Shown here: positions 38,734 through 50,182 of the stretch, piece by piece | How positions within the stretch are numbered: the first letter of the stretch is position 1 | How the letters are laid out: every line of letters begins with the position of its first letter | Assembly (NCBI RefSeq): GCF_009674565.1 | Contig: NZ_WKJL01000006.1 | Location: forward strand, 124,001-188,000 | Direction: 5' to 3' | Source of the DNA: Duganella aquatilis | GTDB lineage: Bacteria; Pseudomonadota; Gammaproteobacteria; Burkholderiales; Burkholderiaceae_D | Length of the DNA: 64,000 bases | Program-made: the position numbers and the translations under genes | The notes under the pieces: generated by a model | The model's input: only the letters and a program-made list of their open reading frames with translations | What the model was told of the DNA's origin: nothing | Databases searched by the model: none

Positions 38734-41700
38734 ATGCTGATTCTGCCGGGCTCCAATGCCCTGTCCGCATTCCGTAGCCAACGCCTGTTGAACCAATTGC
38801 AAGCGGTGCTGCCGTCCGTTGCCGCCGTCCAGGCGCGCTATGTCCACTTCATCGACGCCGGCGCGCCGCTGTCGGCCGACGACACCAGCCGCCTGCAGGG
38901 CCTGCTGACCTACGGCGAGCCGGCCCACGCCGACAACACCGAAGGCCACGCCGAAGAGTTCTTCGTGATCCCGCGCTTCGGCACGATTTCGCCGTGGGCC
39001 TCGAAGGCCACCGACATCGTCCACAACTGCGGCATGGTGCACATCAAGCGCGTCGAGCGCGGCGTGGCGTACCGGATCAACCTGAAGACCGGCATCCTGG
39101 GCACCGCGCTGGGCGCGACCAAAAAGCTCAGCGATGAGGAATTGCAGGTGGTGGCCGCCTTGCTGCACGACCGCATGACGGAATCGGTGCTGCGCTCGCC
39201 GGACGACGCAGCCGGCCTGTTCAGCGAACTGCAGGCGCGTCCGCTGGAATCGGTGGACGTGATCGGCAGCGGCAAGGCTGCGCTGGACAAGGCGAATACC
39301 GACCTCGGCCTGGCCATGTCGGACGATGAAGTAGAGTATCTGGACGCCGCTTTCACCAAGGCCGGCCGCAATCCCACCGACGTCGAACTGATGATGTTCG
39401 CGCAGGCGAACTCGGAGCACTGCCGTCACAAGATCTTCAACGCCGACTGGACCATCGACGGCGTCGCCCAGCCGAAGTCGCTGTTCGGCATGATCAAGAA
39501 CACCCACCAGCTGCAGCCGAAAGGCACCGTGGTTGCCTACAGCGACAACTCGTCGATCATGGAAGGCGCGGAAGTGATGCGTTTCTTCCCGCAAGGCGAA
39601 GGCCAGCAGTACGCGCCGATCACCGAGCTGACCCACACGCTGATGAAAGTGGAAACGCACAACCACCCGACCGCGATTTCGCCATTCCCAGGCGCCTCGA
39701 CCGGCGCCGGCGGTGAAATCCGCGACGAAGGCGCAACCGGCCGCGGCGCCAAGCCGAAGGCGGGCCTGACCGGCTTCACCGTGTCCAACCTGCTGCTGCC
39801 GGGCGCCGTGCGTCCGTGGGAAAGCGACGCCGTCGTCACGGCGCCGGTCAAGGACGGCGACTACCGCGACACCGGCAACCCTTACGGCAAGCCGGAGCGC
39901 ATCGCGTCGCCGCTGCAAATCATGATCGACGGTCCGCTGGGCGGCGCCGCGTTCAGCAATGAATTCGGCCGTCCGGTGCTGGGCGGTTACTTCCGTACCT
40001 ACGAACAGAACATCGGCAAGCAGTTCGCCGGCGCGCACGACACCGTGTTCGGCTATCACAAGCCGATCATGATTGCCGGCGGTATCGGCAACATCTCGTC
40101 GCAGCACACGCACAAGAACGACATCCCGGTCGGCAGCCTGCTGGTGCAGCTGGGCGGTCCCGGCATGCGCATCGGCATGGGCGGCTCGGCCGCGTCGTCG
40201 ATGGCGACCGGCACCAACACCGCCGACCTGGACTTCGACTCGGTCCAGCGCGGCAATCCGGAAATGGAACGCCGCGCCCAGGAAGTGATCAACGCCTGCT
40301 GGCAGCTGGGTCCGAAAAACCCGATCATCTCGATCCACGACGTGGGCGCCGGCGGTCTGTCGAACGCCTTCCCGGAAATCACCAATGACGCCAAGCGCGG
40401 CGCGATCTTCGACCTGCGCAAGATTCCGCTGGAAGAGAGCGGCATGGCGCCGAAAGAAATCTGGTCCAACGAATCGCAGGAACGTTACGTGCTGGCGATC
40501 GCACCTGCCGACCTGCCGCTGTTCCAGTCGATCTGCGAACGCGAGCGCAGCCTGTTCGCCGTGGTCGGCACCGCCACCGAAGAACGCCAGCTGAAGCTGA
40601 TCGATCCGGAACTGGGCAACGATCCGGTCGACATGCCGATGGACGTCCTGCTGGGCAAACCGCCAAAAATGCAGCGCGACGTGCACCACGTGCAAAACGA
40701 TTTCCCGGCCATCGACCTGACCGGCATGGACCTGGAAGAAGCCGCCAAGCGCGTGCTGCTGCTGCCTACCGTTGGCGACAAGTCCTTCCTGATCACCATC
40801 GGCGACCGTACCGTGGGCGGCATGTCGGTGCGCGACCAGATGGTCGGCCCATGGCAGGTGCCGGTCGGCGATTGCGCCGTCACCGCGATGAGCTTCGAAG
40901 GCTACAAGGGCGAAGCGATGGCCATGGGCGAACGCACGCCGCTGGCCGTGATCGACGCCGCCGCCTCGGGCCGCATGGCCGTGGCGGAAGCGGTGCTGAA
41001 CATTGCCGCCGCGCCGATCCGCTCGATCGAAGACATCAAGCTGTCGGCCAACTGGATGGCCGCCTGCGGCCAGCCTGGCCAGGACGCCGCGCTGTACGAC
41101 ACCGTCAAGGCGGTCGGCATGGAGCTGTGCCCGGCGCTGGGTATTTCCATCCCGGTCGGCAAGGATTCGCTGTCGATGCGCACCACCTGGAAAGACGGCG
41201 ATGAAGCCAAGGCCGTGCTGTCGCCGGTGTCGCTGATCGTGTCGTCGTTCGCGCCGGTGTACGACGTGCGCAAATCGCTGACGCCGCAGATCCGCACCGA
41301 TGCCGGCGATACCGCCATCATTCTGATCGACCTGGGCCGCGGCAAGAACCGCTTGGGCGCCTCGTCGCTGGCGCAAGTCATGGGCCAGCTGGGCAGCGCC
41401 GTGCCGGACGTCGACAATCCGGAAGACATCAAGGGCTTCTTCGCCGCCATCCAGCAACTGAACGCCGATGGCAAGCTGCTGGCCTACCACGACCGTTCGG
41501 ACGGCGGCCTGTACGGCACGCTGACCGAGATGGCTTTCGCCGGCCGCGCCGGCCTGTCGATCAACCTCGACATCCTGACGCTGGAAGAGGGCCACGGCGC
41601 CGATCAGGGCGACGCCAAGAACTGGGCGACGCAAATCGCCGAGCGCCGCAACGAGCAGACGCTGCGCGCGCTGTTCTCGGAAGAGCTGGGCGCCGTGATC

Positions 41701-42789
41701 CAGGTGCGCGCCGACGAGAAGTCGCTGGTCATGGACGTGCTGCGCTCCTTCAATCTGGGCGCATGCAGCCACATCATCGGCAAGCCGAACGACCGTGGCG
41801 TGATCGAATTCACCCGCGACGCCAAGGTCATCTACAACAAGCCGCGTGCCGAACTGCACCGCCTGTGGAGCGAAACCAGCTGGCGCATCGCCCGCCTGCG
41901 CGACAATCCGGCCTGCGCCGATGCTGAGTACGACCGTCTGCTGGACGAACAAGACCCAGGCATCACGCCGAAAGTCACCTTCGACCTGAGCGACAACGTG
42001 GCCGCGCCGTTCCTGGCCACCGGCGTGCGTCCGCGTGTCGCCATCCTGCGCGAGCAGGGCGTCAACTCGCACATCGAGACCGCCTATGTGATGCACCAGG
42101 CCGGCTTTACCGCCGTCGACGTCCACATGAGCGACCTGATCGCGGGCCGCGCCAAGCTGGATGATTTCCAGGGCATCATCGCCGTCGGCGGCTTCTCGTA
42201 CGGCGACGTGCTGGGCGCCGGCGAAGGCTGGGCCAAGACCATCCTGTTCAACAGCGCGCTGTCGGACCAGTTTGCCAAGTTCTTCGCCCGCAGCGACAGC
42301 TTCGGCCTGGGTGTCTGCAACGGCTGCCAGATGATGAGCAACCTGAAGCCGCTGATTCCAGGCGCGCACGCATGGCCGAAGTTCACGACCAACAAGTCGG
42401 AGAAATTCGAAGCCCGCTTCGCCATGGTGGAAGTGCTGGATTCGCCGTCGATCTTCTTCAAAGGCATGGCCGGCACGCAGACGCCGATCGCCATCGCCCA
42501 CGGCGAAGGTTATGCGGACTTCTCGCAGACCGGCAGCATCAGCGAAGCCGTGGCCGCCATGCGCTTCGTCGACAACCGTGGCGTCGCCACCGAAGCCTAT
42601 CCGTACAACCCGAATGGCTCGCCGCAAGGCCTGACCTCGGTGACCACGGCGGACGGCCGCTTCACGGTGATGATGCCGCACGCCGAGCGCGTATTCCGCA
42701 CCGTCCAGCATTCGTGGGCGCCGGAAGCGTGGGGCGAGGAATCGCCGTGGATGCGCATGTTCCGCAACGCCCGCCAGTTCGTCGGCTAA
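38734..42789 (+). CDS. purL: Phosphoribosylformylglycinamidine synthase
   Basis: 1351-residue large-form enzyme of step four of purine synthesis (FGAR + glutamine + ATP to FGAM). Order: N-terminal FGARS domain, linker, two AIRS-type ATP domains (for example [19 protein letters not shown] and [10 protein letters not shown]), and a C-terminal class I glutaminase with the nucleophile Cys in [13 protein letters not shown]. The ATG at 38734 ([14 protein letters not shown]) is the family start. A TATAAT at 38640-38645 suggests a promoter with a leader of about 80 nt. A REPIN-like palindrome begins 6 bp after the stop. Confidence 0.97.
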   Translation: MLILPGSNALSAFRSQRLLNQLQAVLPSVAAVQARYVHFIDAGAPLSADDTSRLQGLLTYGEPAHADNTEGHAEEFFVIPRFGTISPWASKATDIVHNCGMVHIKRVERGVAYRINLKTGILGTALGATKKLSDEELQVVAALLHDRMTESVLRSPDDAAGLFSELQARPLESVDVIGSGKAALDKANTDLGLAMSDDEVEYLDAAFTKAGRNPTDVELMMFAQANSEHCRHKIFNADWTIDGVAQPKSLFGMIKNTHQLQPKGTVVAYSDNSSIMEGAEVMRFFPQGEGQQYAPITELTHTLMKVETHNHPTAISPFPGASTGAGGEIRDEGATGRGAKPKAGLTGFTVSNLLLPGAVRPWESDAVVTAPVKDGDYRDTGNPYGKPERIASPLQIMIDGPLGGAAFSNEFGRPVLGGYFRTYEQNIGKQFAGAHDTVFGYHKPIMIAGGIGNISSQHTHKNDIPVGSLLVQLGGPGMRIGMGGSAASSMATGTNTADLDFDSVQRGNPEMERRAQEVINACWQLGPKNPIISIHDVGAGGLSNAFPEITNDAKRGAIFDLRKIPLEESGMAPKEIWSNESQERYVLAIAPADLPLFQSICERERSLFAVVGTATEERQLKLIDPELGNDPVDMPMDVLLGKPPKMQRDVHHVQNDFPAIDLTGMDLEEAAKRVLLLPTVGDKSFLITIGDRTVGGMSVRDQMVGPWQVPVGDCAVTAMSFEGYKGEAMAMGERTPLAVIDAAASGRMAVAEAVLNIAAAPIRSIEDIKLSANWMAACGQPGQDAALYDTVKAVGMELCPALGISIPVGKDSLSMRTTWKDGDEAKAVLSPVSLIVSSFAPVYDVRKSLTPQIRTDAGDTAIILIDLGRGKNRLGASSLAQVMGQLGSAVPDVDNPEDIKGFFAAIQQLNADGKLLAYHDRSDGGLYGTLTEMAFAGRAGLSINLDILTLEEGHGADQGDAKNWATQIAERRNEQTLRALFSEELGAVIQVRADEKSLVMDVLRSFNLGACSHIIGKPNDRGVIEFTRDAKVIYNKPRAELHRLWSETSWRIARLRDNPACADAEYDRLLDEQDPGITPKVTFDLSDNVAAPFLATGVRPRVAILREQGVNSHIETAYVMHQAGFTAVDVHMSDLIAGRAKLDDFQGIIAVGGFSYGDVLGAGEGWAKTILFNSALSDQFAKFFARSDSFGLGVCNGCQMMSNLKPLIPGAHAWPKFTTNKSEKFEARFAMVEVLDSPSIFFKGMAGTQTPIAIAHGEGYADFSQTGSISEAVAAMRFVDNRGVATEAYPYNPNGSPQGLTSVTTADGRFTVMMPHAERVFRTVQHSWAPEAWGEESPWMRMFRNARQFVG

Positions 42790-42795
42790 TTAAAC

Positions 42796-42881
42796 CGGGG
42801 TCAGTGCCGACATTCGGACACGAGCACAACCTTAGCGAATGCTAGGGTTGTGCTCGTGTCCGAATGTCGGCACTGACCCCG
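42796..42881. repeat. REPIN-like 86-bp palindrome (GGGGTCAG family, copy B)
   Basis: 41-bp arms (42796-42836 and 42841-42881) pair with a single G-U mismatch around a GAAT loop. The outer 25 bp equal those of copy A at 30290; the inner part CACGAGC matches the ends of the transposase element at 62521. It lies between purL (6 bp away) and the alkD-like gene, and the alkD stop codon is inside it. Confidence 0.9.
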
Positions 42882-43537
42882 ATGTGTTTATTCGCCTCGC
42901 GGAAACTGAGCGGCGCAAGCCGCTCTTTTTCTTTGTGGGTGAATGAACGCACCGCGTCCGGTGCGTGACGGGCATAATCCCTTAATGCCCAGCCGATGGC
43001 TTTTTGAATGAAGAATTCTTTTTCATGCGCCAGCGCCAGGGAATAACTGAATAACCGCTGCACGTCGGTTTTATCGCGCCAGCCCAGTTGGTGCAGCAGG
43101 GCGATGCGCCGCACCCAGATATTCTTGTCCTGCAGCGCGGCGTCCATATAATCGTGCTGCCCGCGCAGGACGTCGCCGATAATGCCGGCCAGCGCATCGA
43201 CGCTATCCCACCACGATTTATCCTGCACCAGTTCCAGCAGTGCGGGAATATCCGATACCGCCAGTTCTTTCCAGTGCAGCGCCAGTAAGTCCAGCGCCAC
43301 ATAGTGATATTCGCGTTGCGGCAGCCGCCACAGGGCGCGGGCGTGCGCCAGCAGCTGGTCGGCGTCGGCGCCTTTTAAAGCGCGTATCTGCGGTTTGGCG
43401 GCCGCGCGGCGCTGCGGTGTGCCGACACCCAGGAAATCGAACTGGCCGCGCATATAGGCGCGCATGGCCGGCGCACGGGCAGCGTCGGTGACGGAGGCGA
43501 GGGCGGCTTCGACGCCGTTGAGGAATTCAGTTGTCAT
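42842..43537 (-). CDS. DNA alkylation repair protein (AlkD-like HEAT-repeat glycosylase)
   Basis: 231 residues of alpha-helical HEAT-like repeats. Conserved positions of the AlkD family are visible: the WWDSVDALAG stretch (an Asp in the active-site region), ALLHQLGW and FFIQKAIGWALRDYARH. The expected activity is removal of N3/N7-alkylated purines without base flipping. The start MTTEFLNG at 43537 is preferred over one 11 residues upstream, which lies across a terminator hairpin. The last 12 residues and the stop are encoded by palindrome copy B, so the native C-terminus has been replaced or extended. Confidence 0.88.
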   Translation of the reverse strand: MTTEFLNGVEAALASVTDAARAPAMRAYMRGQFDFLGVGTPQRRAAAKPQIRALKGADADQLLAHARALWRLPQREYHYVALDLLALHWKELAVSDIPALLELVQDKSWWDSVDALAGIIGDVLRGQHDYMDAALQDKNIWVRRIALLHQLGWRDKTDVQRLFSYSLALAHEKEFFIQKAIGWALRDYARHAPDAVRSFTHKEKERLAPLSFREANKHIGVSADIRTRAQP

Positions 43538-43552
43538 GCGATTCTTCAGACG

Positions 43553-43586
43553 TAAAAAAAGCGCCTGCATGCAGGCGCTTTTTGTT
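43553..43586. terminator. Bidirectional terminator between the parvulin and alkD-like genes
   Basis: GCGCCTGCATGCAGGCGC (43561-43578) is a perfect 18-bp palindrome flanked by A7 on the left and T5 on the right. On the minus strand it ends the parvulin transcript just before the alkD-like start. Confidence 0.88.
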
Positions 43587-43598
43587 CAGCGATCCAGC

Positions 43599-44375
43599 TT
43601 ACTGGACTTTTGCTTTTTTCAGCAGCTCTTCGCGGTAAGCGACGATCTTGCGCTGTTGCAGGGCTTCAGCCACCTGCGGTTTGACTTCTTCCAGCGACGG
43701 CAGTTTGACTGGACGCGATTCTTCCAGCTTGATGACATGGTAGCCGAATTCGGTTTTTACTGGCGTCTGGGTGATTTCACCGTTTTTCAGTGCCACCATG
43801 GCGTCAGCGAATGGCTTGACCAGTTTGCCTGGAGTCATCCAGCCCAGGTCGCCGCCGTTATTGGCCGAACCGTCTTTCGATACCTTGGCCAGCTCTTCGA
43901 ATTTACCACCGGCTTTCAGCTTGGCGATAATATCCTTGGCTTCCTGTTCGGTGGCGACCAGAATATGACGCGAGTGATATTCGGTGCCGCCCATGGCAGC
44001 TTTGTATTTGTCGTATTCCGCCTTGATTTCAGCGTCCGACACCGGATTTTTCTTCACATAATCAGCCAGCATCGCATTGATGATAATGCTTTGACGGGCG
44101 TTGTCGATCGCAGCGGTTACATCAGGCTTCTTGCCATAACCCTGTTTATCGGCTTCCTGCAGCAGCACCTCGCGGCCGATCAGTTCTTTCTTGACCATCT
44201 CGCGCAGCTGCGGCGAATCAGGCTGCTGGCCCTGGGCGACAACCTGCTTGACCATTTGATCAACGCGGGAGGCAGGAATAGCCTTGCCATTGACGGTCGC
44301 AGCGTTCTGCGCGAATGCTGGTGCTGCAACGACAGCGATCAGGGCTAACATCAGACGGGCTGGCTTCAACATCAT
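43599..44375 (-). CDS. Parvulin-type peptidyl-prolyl isomerase, periplasmic (copy 2)
   Basis: 258 residues. A signal peptide (MLALIAVVAAPAFAQ) is followed by a SurA-like N-domain and a parvulin domain with HSRHILVATEQEA and NNGGDLGWMTPGKLVKPF. It ends in a KKAKVQ tail shared exactly with the neighbouring paralogue, so the two arose by tandem duplication and have since diverged. The start is the first of two adjacent ATGs, with AGGA upstream. A terminator follows each copy. These proteins probably assist outer-membrane or secreted protein folding. Confidence 0.9.
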   Translation of the reverse strand: MMLKPARLMLALIAVVAAPAFAQNAATVNGKAIPASRVDQMVKQVVAQGQQPDSPQLREMVKKELIGREVLLQEADKQGYGKKPDVTAAIDNARQSIIINAMLADYVKKNPVSDAEIKAEYDKYKAAMGGTEYHSRHILVATEQEAKDIIAKLKAGGKFEELAKVSKDGSANNGGDLGWMTPGKLVKPFADAMVALKNGEITQTPVKTEFGYHVIKLEESRPVKLPSLEEVKPQVAEALQQRKIVAYREELLKKAKVQ

Positions 44376-44430
44376 TATCTAAATCCTTTAAAAATTACAC
44401 TCTGAAGGTGCATCATACCTACGCAGAATT

Positions 44431-44455
44431 AAAAACGGCGCCCCGCAGGGCGCCG
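44431..44455 (-). terminator. Intrinsic terminator between the parvulin copies
   Basis: CGGCGCCC-CGCA-GGGCGCCG stem (44436-44455) with T5 on the minus strand. It ends the upstream paralogue; copy 2 therefore needs its own promoter or readthrough. Confidence 0.85.
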
Positions 44456-44467
44456 CCTTTCATTACA

Positions 44468-45244
44468 TTACTGCACTTTTGCTTTCTTTACCAGTTCTTC
44501 TTGGTAAGCTTGCAGTTTCTTCTGGGTCAGCGCTTCAGCCACTTGCGGCTTCACTTCTTCCAGAGTCGGCAGTTTTGCGGCGCGGATGTCGTCCACTTTG
44601 ATCACGTGGAAACCGTTCGGAGTCTGTACTGGCTTCTCGGTCACTTGGCCTTTGCCCAGCGCGACGAAAGCTTGCGAGAATACTGGTGGGAAGGACGAAG
44701 GCGAAGCCCAGTCCAGATCGCCGCCATTGGCTGCCGAGCCGGTGTCTTTCGACTGCTTGGCCAGGTCTTCAAACTTGGCGCCGCCCTTGATCTTGGCGAT
44801 CACGTCGTTGGCTTCCGCTTCGGTGGCCAGCAGGATGTGGCGCACGTGGTACTCCTTGTCGCCGGCTTGAGCGACGAAACGATCGTACTCAGCCTTGATT
44901 TCCGCGTCCGATACCGGATTTTTCTTCAGGTAATCGGCAACCATGGCGTTGATGATGATGGCCTGGCGGGCGTTTTCGATGGCGGTCTTCACATCGGCGT
45001 TTTTACCAAAACCCTGCTTTTCAGCTTCTTGCATCATCACTTCGCGGCCGATCAGGTCTTTCTTGATCAGTTCGCGCAGTTGCGGCGAATCTGGCTGCTG
45101 GCCCTGGGCCACGACTTGCTTGACAACAGCTTCCACGCGCGAGGTCGGGATAGCTTTACCATTAACAACGGCAACGTTCTGCGCAAAAGCTGGTACGGCG
45201 ACAACGAGAAGTGCAATCAGCAACTTAGCTGGCTTGAAAGTCAT
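44468..45244 (-). CDS. Parvulin-type peptidyl-prolyl isomerase, periplasmic (copy 1)
   Basis: 258 residues, signal peptide (LLIALLVVAVPAFAQ), same layout as its neighbour. By eye about two thirds of positions are identical. The sequences differ most in the catalytic parvulin loop: ANGGDLDWASPSSFPPVFSQ here against NGGDLGWMTPGKLVKPFADA in copy 2. Different substrate preference is possible. The start is supported by the usual N-terminus. Confidence 0.9.
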   Translation of the reverse strand: MTFKPAKLLIALLVVAVPAFAQNVAVVNGKAIPTSRVEAVVKQVVAQGQQPDSPQLRELIKKDLIGREVMMQEAEKQGFGKNADVKTAIENARQAIIINAMVADYLKKNPVSDAEIKAEYDRFVAQAGDKEYHVRHILLATEAEANDVIAKIKGGAKFEDLAKQSKDTGSAANGGDLDWASPSSFPPVFSQAFVALGKGQVTEKPVQTPNGFHVIKVDDIRAAKLPTLEEVKPQVAEALTQKKLQAYQEELVKKAKVQ

Positions 45245-45367
45245 TATTAATTCCTGTTTTGGAAAAAGTTTTAGCGAGTTGCCTGGATGGACTTGGACTA
45301 ACTATCGTTCTTTGTCTTCAATTATTTTAAAAGGCGACAGCAGCCACTTCCAGACCCAAGCACGACA

Positions 45368-45649
45368 TCATACTTCGGACGGAGCCAATGCGGTAATGGC
45401 CAATGCATGAATTTCTTTATGCATCATATCGTGCACGGAATCATACACGAGTCGATGTCTTGTGACGAGTTTAAGGCCTTCGAATTGTAACGAAACAATT
45501 CTGACGTTGTAATGCCCGCCACCAGAGGCGGCGCCGGCATGGCCGGCGTGGGCCGCCGAGTCGTCGTCCAGCACCAGTTCGACCGGCGCCAGTTTGGCCT
45601 CGAAGGCCGCGCGCATGCGTTCCATGCGGGTATCTTGAATCTGATTCAT
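45368..45649 (-). CDS. bolA: BolA family protein
   Basis: 93 residues with the BolA fold (MERMRAAFEAKLAPVELVLDDDSAAHAGH; conserved VSLQFEGLKLVTRHRLVYDSVHDMM). BolA proteins partner with monothiol glutaredoxins in iron-sulfur handling and stress response. The start overlaps the end of yciB by 4 bp (ATGA), forming a yciB-bolA operon, an arrangement common in betaproteobacteria. Confidence 0.92.
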   Translation of the reverse strand: MNQIQDTRMERMRAAFEAKLAPVELVLDDDSAAHAGHAGAASGGGHYNVRIVSLQFEGLKLVTRHRLVYDSVHDMMHKEIHALAITALAPSEV

Positions 45650-46275
45650 GCCTGGTCCTTCATGTGACGCGACAGGTAAATGGTTTGCGCGACGATAAAC
45701 ACAAACATGATGGCGGTGGCGCCAAACGCTTTAAAACTGACCCAGGCGTCGGTATTGCCTTTGAAAAGCACAAACGCCAGATACCAGTTCAATACGCCCA
45801 TCAACGCAAAGAAGGCGATCCAGGCGATATTCAGGCGGGTCCAGATCTGGTCCGGCAATTCGATCATCTCCCCCATCGATTTGCGCATCAGGTTTTTTTT
45901 AAACACCAGGTCGCTCACCAGCAGCGCGGCGGCAAACAGCCAATACACGATGCTCAGTTTCCATTTAATGAAATCCTCGTCGTGCAGGTAAATGGTGAGA
46001 CCGCCGAACACGACGAACATGCCCAGCGACAGCCATAAAATCCCGTCGACCTTGCGCCCGCGCAGCTTGATCCAGCCGATCTGCGCCATCGTGGCCAGGA
46101 TGCCGACCAGCGTGGCGATCACGATGGGCGACTGTTCCGCCGTCACCGAACCGCCGGAAATCATGCCGCTCAGGTGGGTGTTGATGAAGTGCTGCGCCGC
46201 TTCGGCGTTCCAGCCAGCCAGCTTGTAGGAGCCGAAGAACAGCAGTACCGGGATCAGGTCGAACAGGAATTTCAT
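45646..46275 (-). CDS. yciB: Inner-membrane septation protein A family
   Basis: 209 residues, multi-pass membrane protein with the family opening MKFLFDLIPVLLFFGSYKLAG and the conserved WIKLRGRKVDGILWLSLGMFVVFGG. Called IspZ or YciB; implicated in septum formation and envelope maintenance in other species. It ends overlapping bolA and starts 9 bp after msrB, so msrB-yciB-bolA is probably one transcript. Confidence 0.92.
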   Translation of the reverse strand: MKFLFDLIPVLLFFGSYKLAGWNAEAAQHFINTHLSGMISGGSVTAEQSPIVIATLVGILATMAQIGWIKLRGRKVDGILWLSLGMFVVFGGLTIYLHDEDFIKWKLSIVYWLFAAALLVSDLVFKKNLMRKSMGEMIELPDQIWTRLNIAWIAFFALMGVLNWYLAFVLFKGNTDAWVSFKAFGATAIMFVFIVAQTIYLSRHMKDQA

Positions 46276-46284
46276 GGTGTCTTA

Positions 46285-46683
46285 TTAGTCTTGTGGGTCA
46301 AAGCGCAGGGACGCCGAGTTGATGCAATAACGCAGCCCGGTAGGCGGCGGACCGTCCGGGAACACGTGGCCAAGGTGGGCATCGCAAACGGCGCAAATGA
46401 TTTCGGTGCGCAGCATACCATGGCTACGGTCGACCTTTTCGATCACATTGGCCGGATCGAGCGGTTCGAAATAGCTCGGCCAGCCGCAGCCGGAATCAAA
46501 CTTGGCGTCGGACCGGAACAGCGGCGTATTGCAGCAGACGCAGGTGTAGATGCCGTGCTCATGATGATCCCAGAATTTGCCGGTAAAAGCACGTTCGGTC
46601 GCGGCATGGCGCGTGACTTCGTATTCCATCGGGTCCAGTTCGGCGCGCCATTCGGCGTCGGATTTGACAACTTTATTGCTCAT
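46285..46683 (-). CDS. msrB: Peptide-methionine (R)-S-oxide reductase
   Basis: 132 residues, repairs methionine R-sulfoxide with thioredoxin. A structural zinc is bound by Cys48/Cys51 and Cys97/Cys100; the catalytic Cys is residue 120 in [13 protein letters not shown], with HxHxxH-like context [10 protein letters not shown] conserved. No resolving second cysteine of the fused MsrAB type is seen. It is the first gene of the msrB-yciB-bolA group and follows selO. Confidence 0.95.
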   Translation of the reverse strand: MSNKVVKSDAEWRAELDPMEYEVTRHAATERAFTGKFWDHHEHGIYTCVCCNTPLFRSDAKFDSGCGWPSYFEPLDPANVIEKVDRSHGMLRTEIICAVCDAHLGHVFPDGPPPTGLRYCINSASLRFDPQD

Positions 46684-46697
46684 GGCTTATTTCTCGC

Positions 46698-48288
46698 TTA
46701 AGAAGAACAACTGACTTCAAGATGGCTGGCCCAATCAGGGGGCAGGGCGGCGTAGTGCTCGTGCTCGGGCTGTTCGTCGTAGGGGCGCTGCAACACTGCC
46801 AGCAGGCGTTCCACTTCGGAAAAGTCCTTATTTTGCGCCTTTTCAATGGCCACTTGGGCCAGATAGTTTCGCAGCACGTATTTGGGGTTGACTTGATTCA
46901 TCGCAAGCGCGCGCGCGGCGTCGTCGCTCTGCTCGGCGCGCAGGCGCGCGCGGTAACGTTCGGCCCAGGCGTCGAAGGCGGCGCGGTCGATGAACAGGTC
47001 GCGCAGCGCTTCGTCGCCGCTGGCGTCGGCCGCGCGCACGCCGCTCAGGCGGCGGAAGAACAGCGTGAAATCCACGCCGGACAGCATGGCGAACATATCG
47101 TCCAGCAGCGCGCGGTCGGTGTCGAAGTGCTGGTCCAGCACTTGCAGGCCCAGCTTGGCGTGCAGCAGTTCGTCCAGCTTGGCGGCGAATTCCGGCTGGT
47201 AGACATCCAGCGCGGCTTGCGTTTCCTCGACTTCGCCGATCAGCGGCAGCAGCGCCTGCGCCAGCGCGTAGCAGTTCCAGTGGCCCACCTGCGGCTGGTT
47301 GGCGTAGGAATAGCGGCCCTGCTGGTCGGTGTGATTGCAGATGTGGTTGGCGTCGAACGCTTCCATGAAGCCATAGGGGCCGTAATCGAGCGTCAGGCCG
47401 AGGATGGACATATTGTCGGTGTTCATCACGCCGTGCATGAAGCCGACCGCCTGCCAGTGCGCGATCATGTGCGCGGTGCGGCGCGTGACTTCCTCCAGCA
47501 GCCCGCGGTAGGGATTTTCGGCCTGGCGCAGCGCCGGGTAAAAGCGGTCGATGACGTAATCGGCCAGCAGCTTCAGCTCATCGTTTTTCTGGCGGTAGTA
47601 CCAGTGCTCGAAGGAGCCGAAGCGCACGAAGCTGGGCGCCATGCGTACCACGACCGCCGAGGTTTCGACCGTCTCGCGCACCACGCCCTGATCCGAACCG
47701 GCGACCGACAGCGCGCGCGAGGTCGGCACGCCCAGCGCATGCATCGCCTCCGAGCACAGGAACTCGCGGATCGACGAACGCAGCACAGCGCGGCCGTCGC
47801 CCATGCGGGAATACGGCGTCAGGCCGGCGCCTTTCCATTGCAGTTCCAGCGGACCTTGCGCGGTCGGCACGTCGCCGAACAGGATGGCGCGGCCGTCGCC
47901 CAGTTGGCCGGCCCAAACGCCGAACTGGTGGCCGGAATACACGGCTGCCAGCGGCTGCGCGCGGTCCGGCACGGCGTTGCCGATCAGGATGTCGAGGCTG
48001 GCGGCGAGGTCGGAAGGCGACAGGCCGAGCAGTTGCGCCGCCGGCGCGCTGACGCTCACCAGGTAAGGCGAGGGCAGCGGTGTCGGCATCAACCGGGTAT
48101 AGAAAGCAGGCGGCAAGGACGCGAAAGAATTGTCCAGCGGCAGATTGGCGACTGTGATGATGTACTCCAGGTTGACTAAGCCTCGGATTTTACCGCAGTG
48201 CGCGAATGCGGCAGTGCAGCATCGAAAACCGTTGACGCTGTAGCGGCCAGCGCACGAAACTTTGCCTATAAAACAATCGGAGACGACC

Positions 48289-48290
<2 letters not shown>
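46698..48290 (-). CDS. selO: SelO-type protein AMPylase (YdiU), start uncertain
   Basis: Pseudokinase-fold enzyme that AMPylates proteins. Motifs include [41 protein letters not shown] and the C-terminal VSCSS, where the Cys replaces the selenocysteine of eukaryotic SelO. The conserved N-terminus [19 protein letters not shown] begins at 48146. Between it and the ATG at 48290 no ATG, GTG or TTG exists in frame; the next ATG (48089) would cut conserved residues off. A GGAG lies 6 nt before ATC codons at 48161 and 48158. The 48290 start overlaps the divergent ligase start and adds about 45 non-conserved residues. Confidence 0.85.
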
Positions 48291-49935
<1,645 letters not shown>

Positions 49936-49955
49936 ACAGGCGTTTTGCGGCCTGA

Positions 49956-49990
49956 AATCATCCCGGCTGCGCGCCGGGATGATTGTTTCT
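49956..49990 (+). terminator. Intrinsic terminator after the acyl-CoA synthetase gene
   Basis: AATCATCCCGGC / GCCGGGATGATT, a 12-bp perfect stem (49956-49967 and 49973-49984), followed by GTTTCT. Confidence 0.85.
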
Positions 49991-50025
49991 AACTATCAAT
50001 ATCAGAATTATTTCAGGAACAAATG

Positions 50026-50039
50026 GTTTGACGTCAAAC
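50026..50039. promoter_or_regulatory. Perfect palindrome over the chemoreceptor -35 box
   Basis: GTTTGACGTCAAAC is a 14-bp perfect inverted repeat, and its TTGACG forms the -35 of the promoter below. It is placed to be an operator for a dimeric regulator, which is unidentified. Confidence 0.5.
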
Positions 50040-50056
50040 GGCTTTGCCATTACATT
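50028..50056 (+). promoter_or_regulatory. Sigma-70 promoter of the membrane chemoreceptor gene
   Basis: TTGACG (50028-50033) and TACATT (50051-50056) have a 17-bp spacer. They lie about 126 bp before the ATG. No convincing FliA-type motif was found in the same 247-bp gap. Confidence 0.55.
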
Positions 50057-50182
50057 ATTGCCCTACGGCACTTTTTTAATGGCCACCTCGGCCAATCCAG
50101 GCGCGTATCCCGGCAAGCACCAGTCCGGCGATAGTTAGCTATTCGACACGCTCCCGGCCCATCCAATAAGACGAGAAAAACT

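Noticed and set aside
38575-42711. A very long open frame on the minus strand opposite purL
   Set aside because: It mirrors purL codon structure in high-GC DNA, has a His/Arg/Ala-rich composition with no domain, and purL itself is unmistakable.
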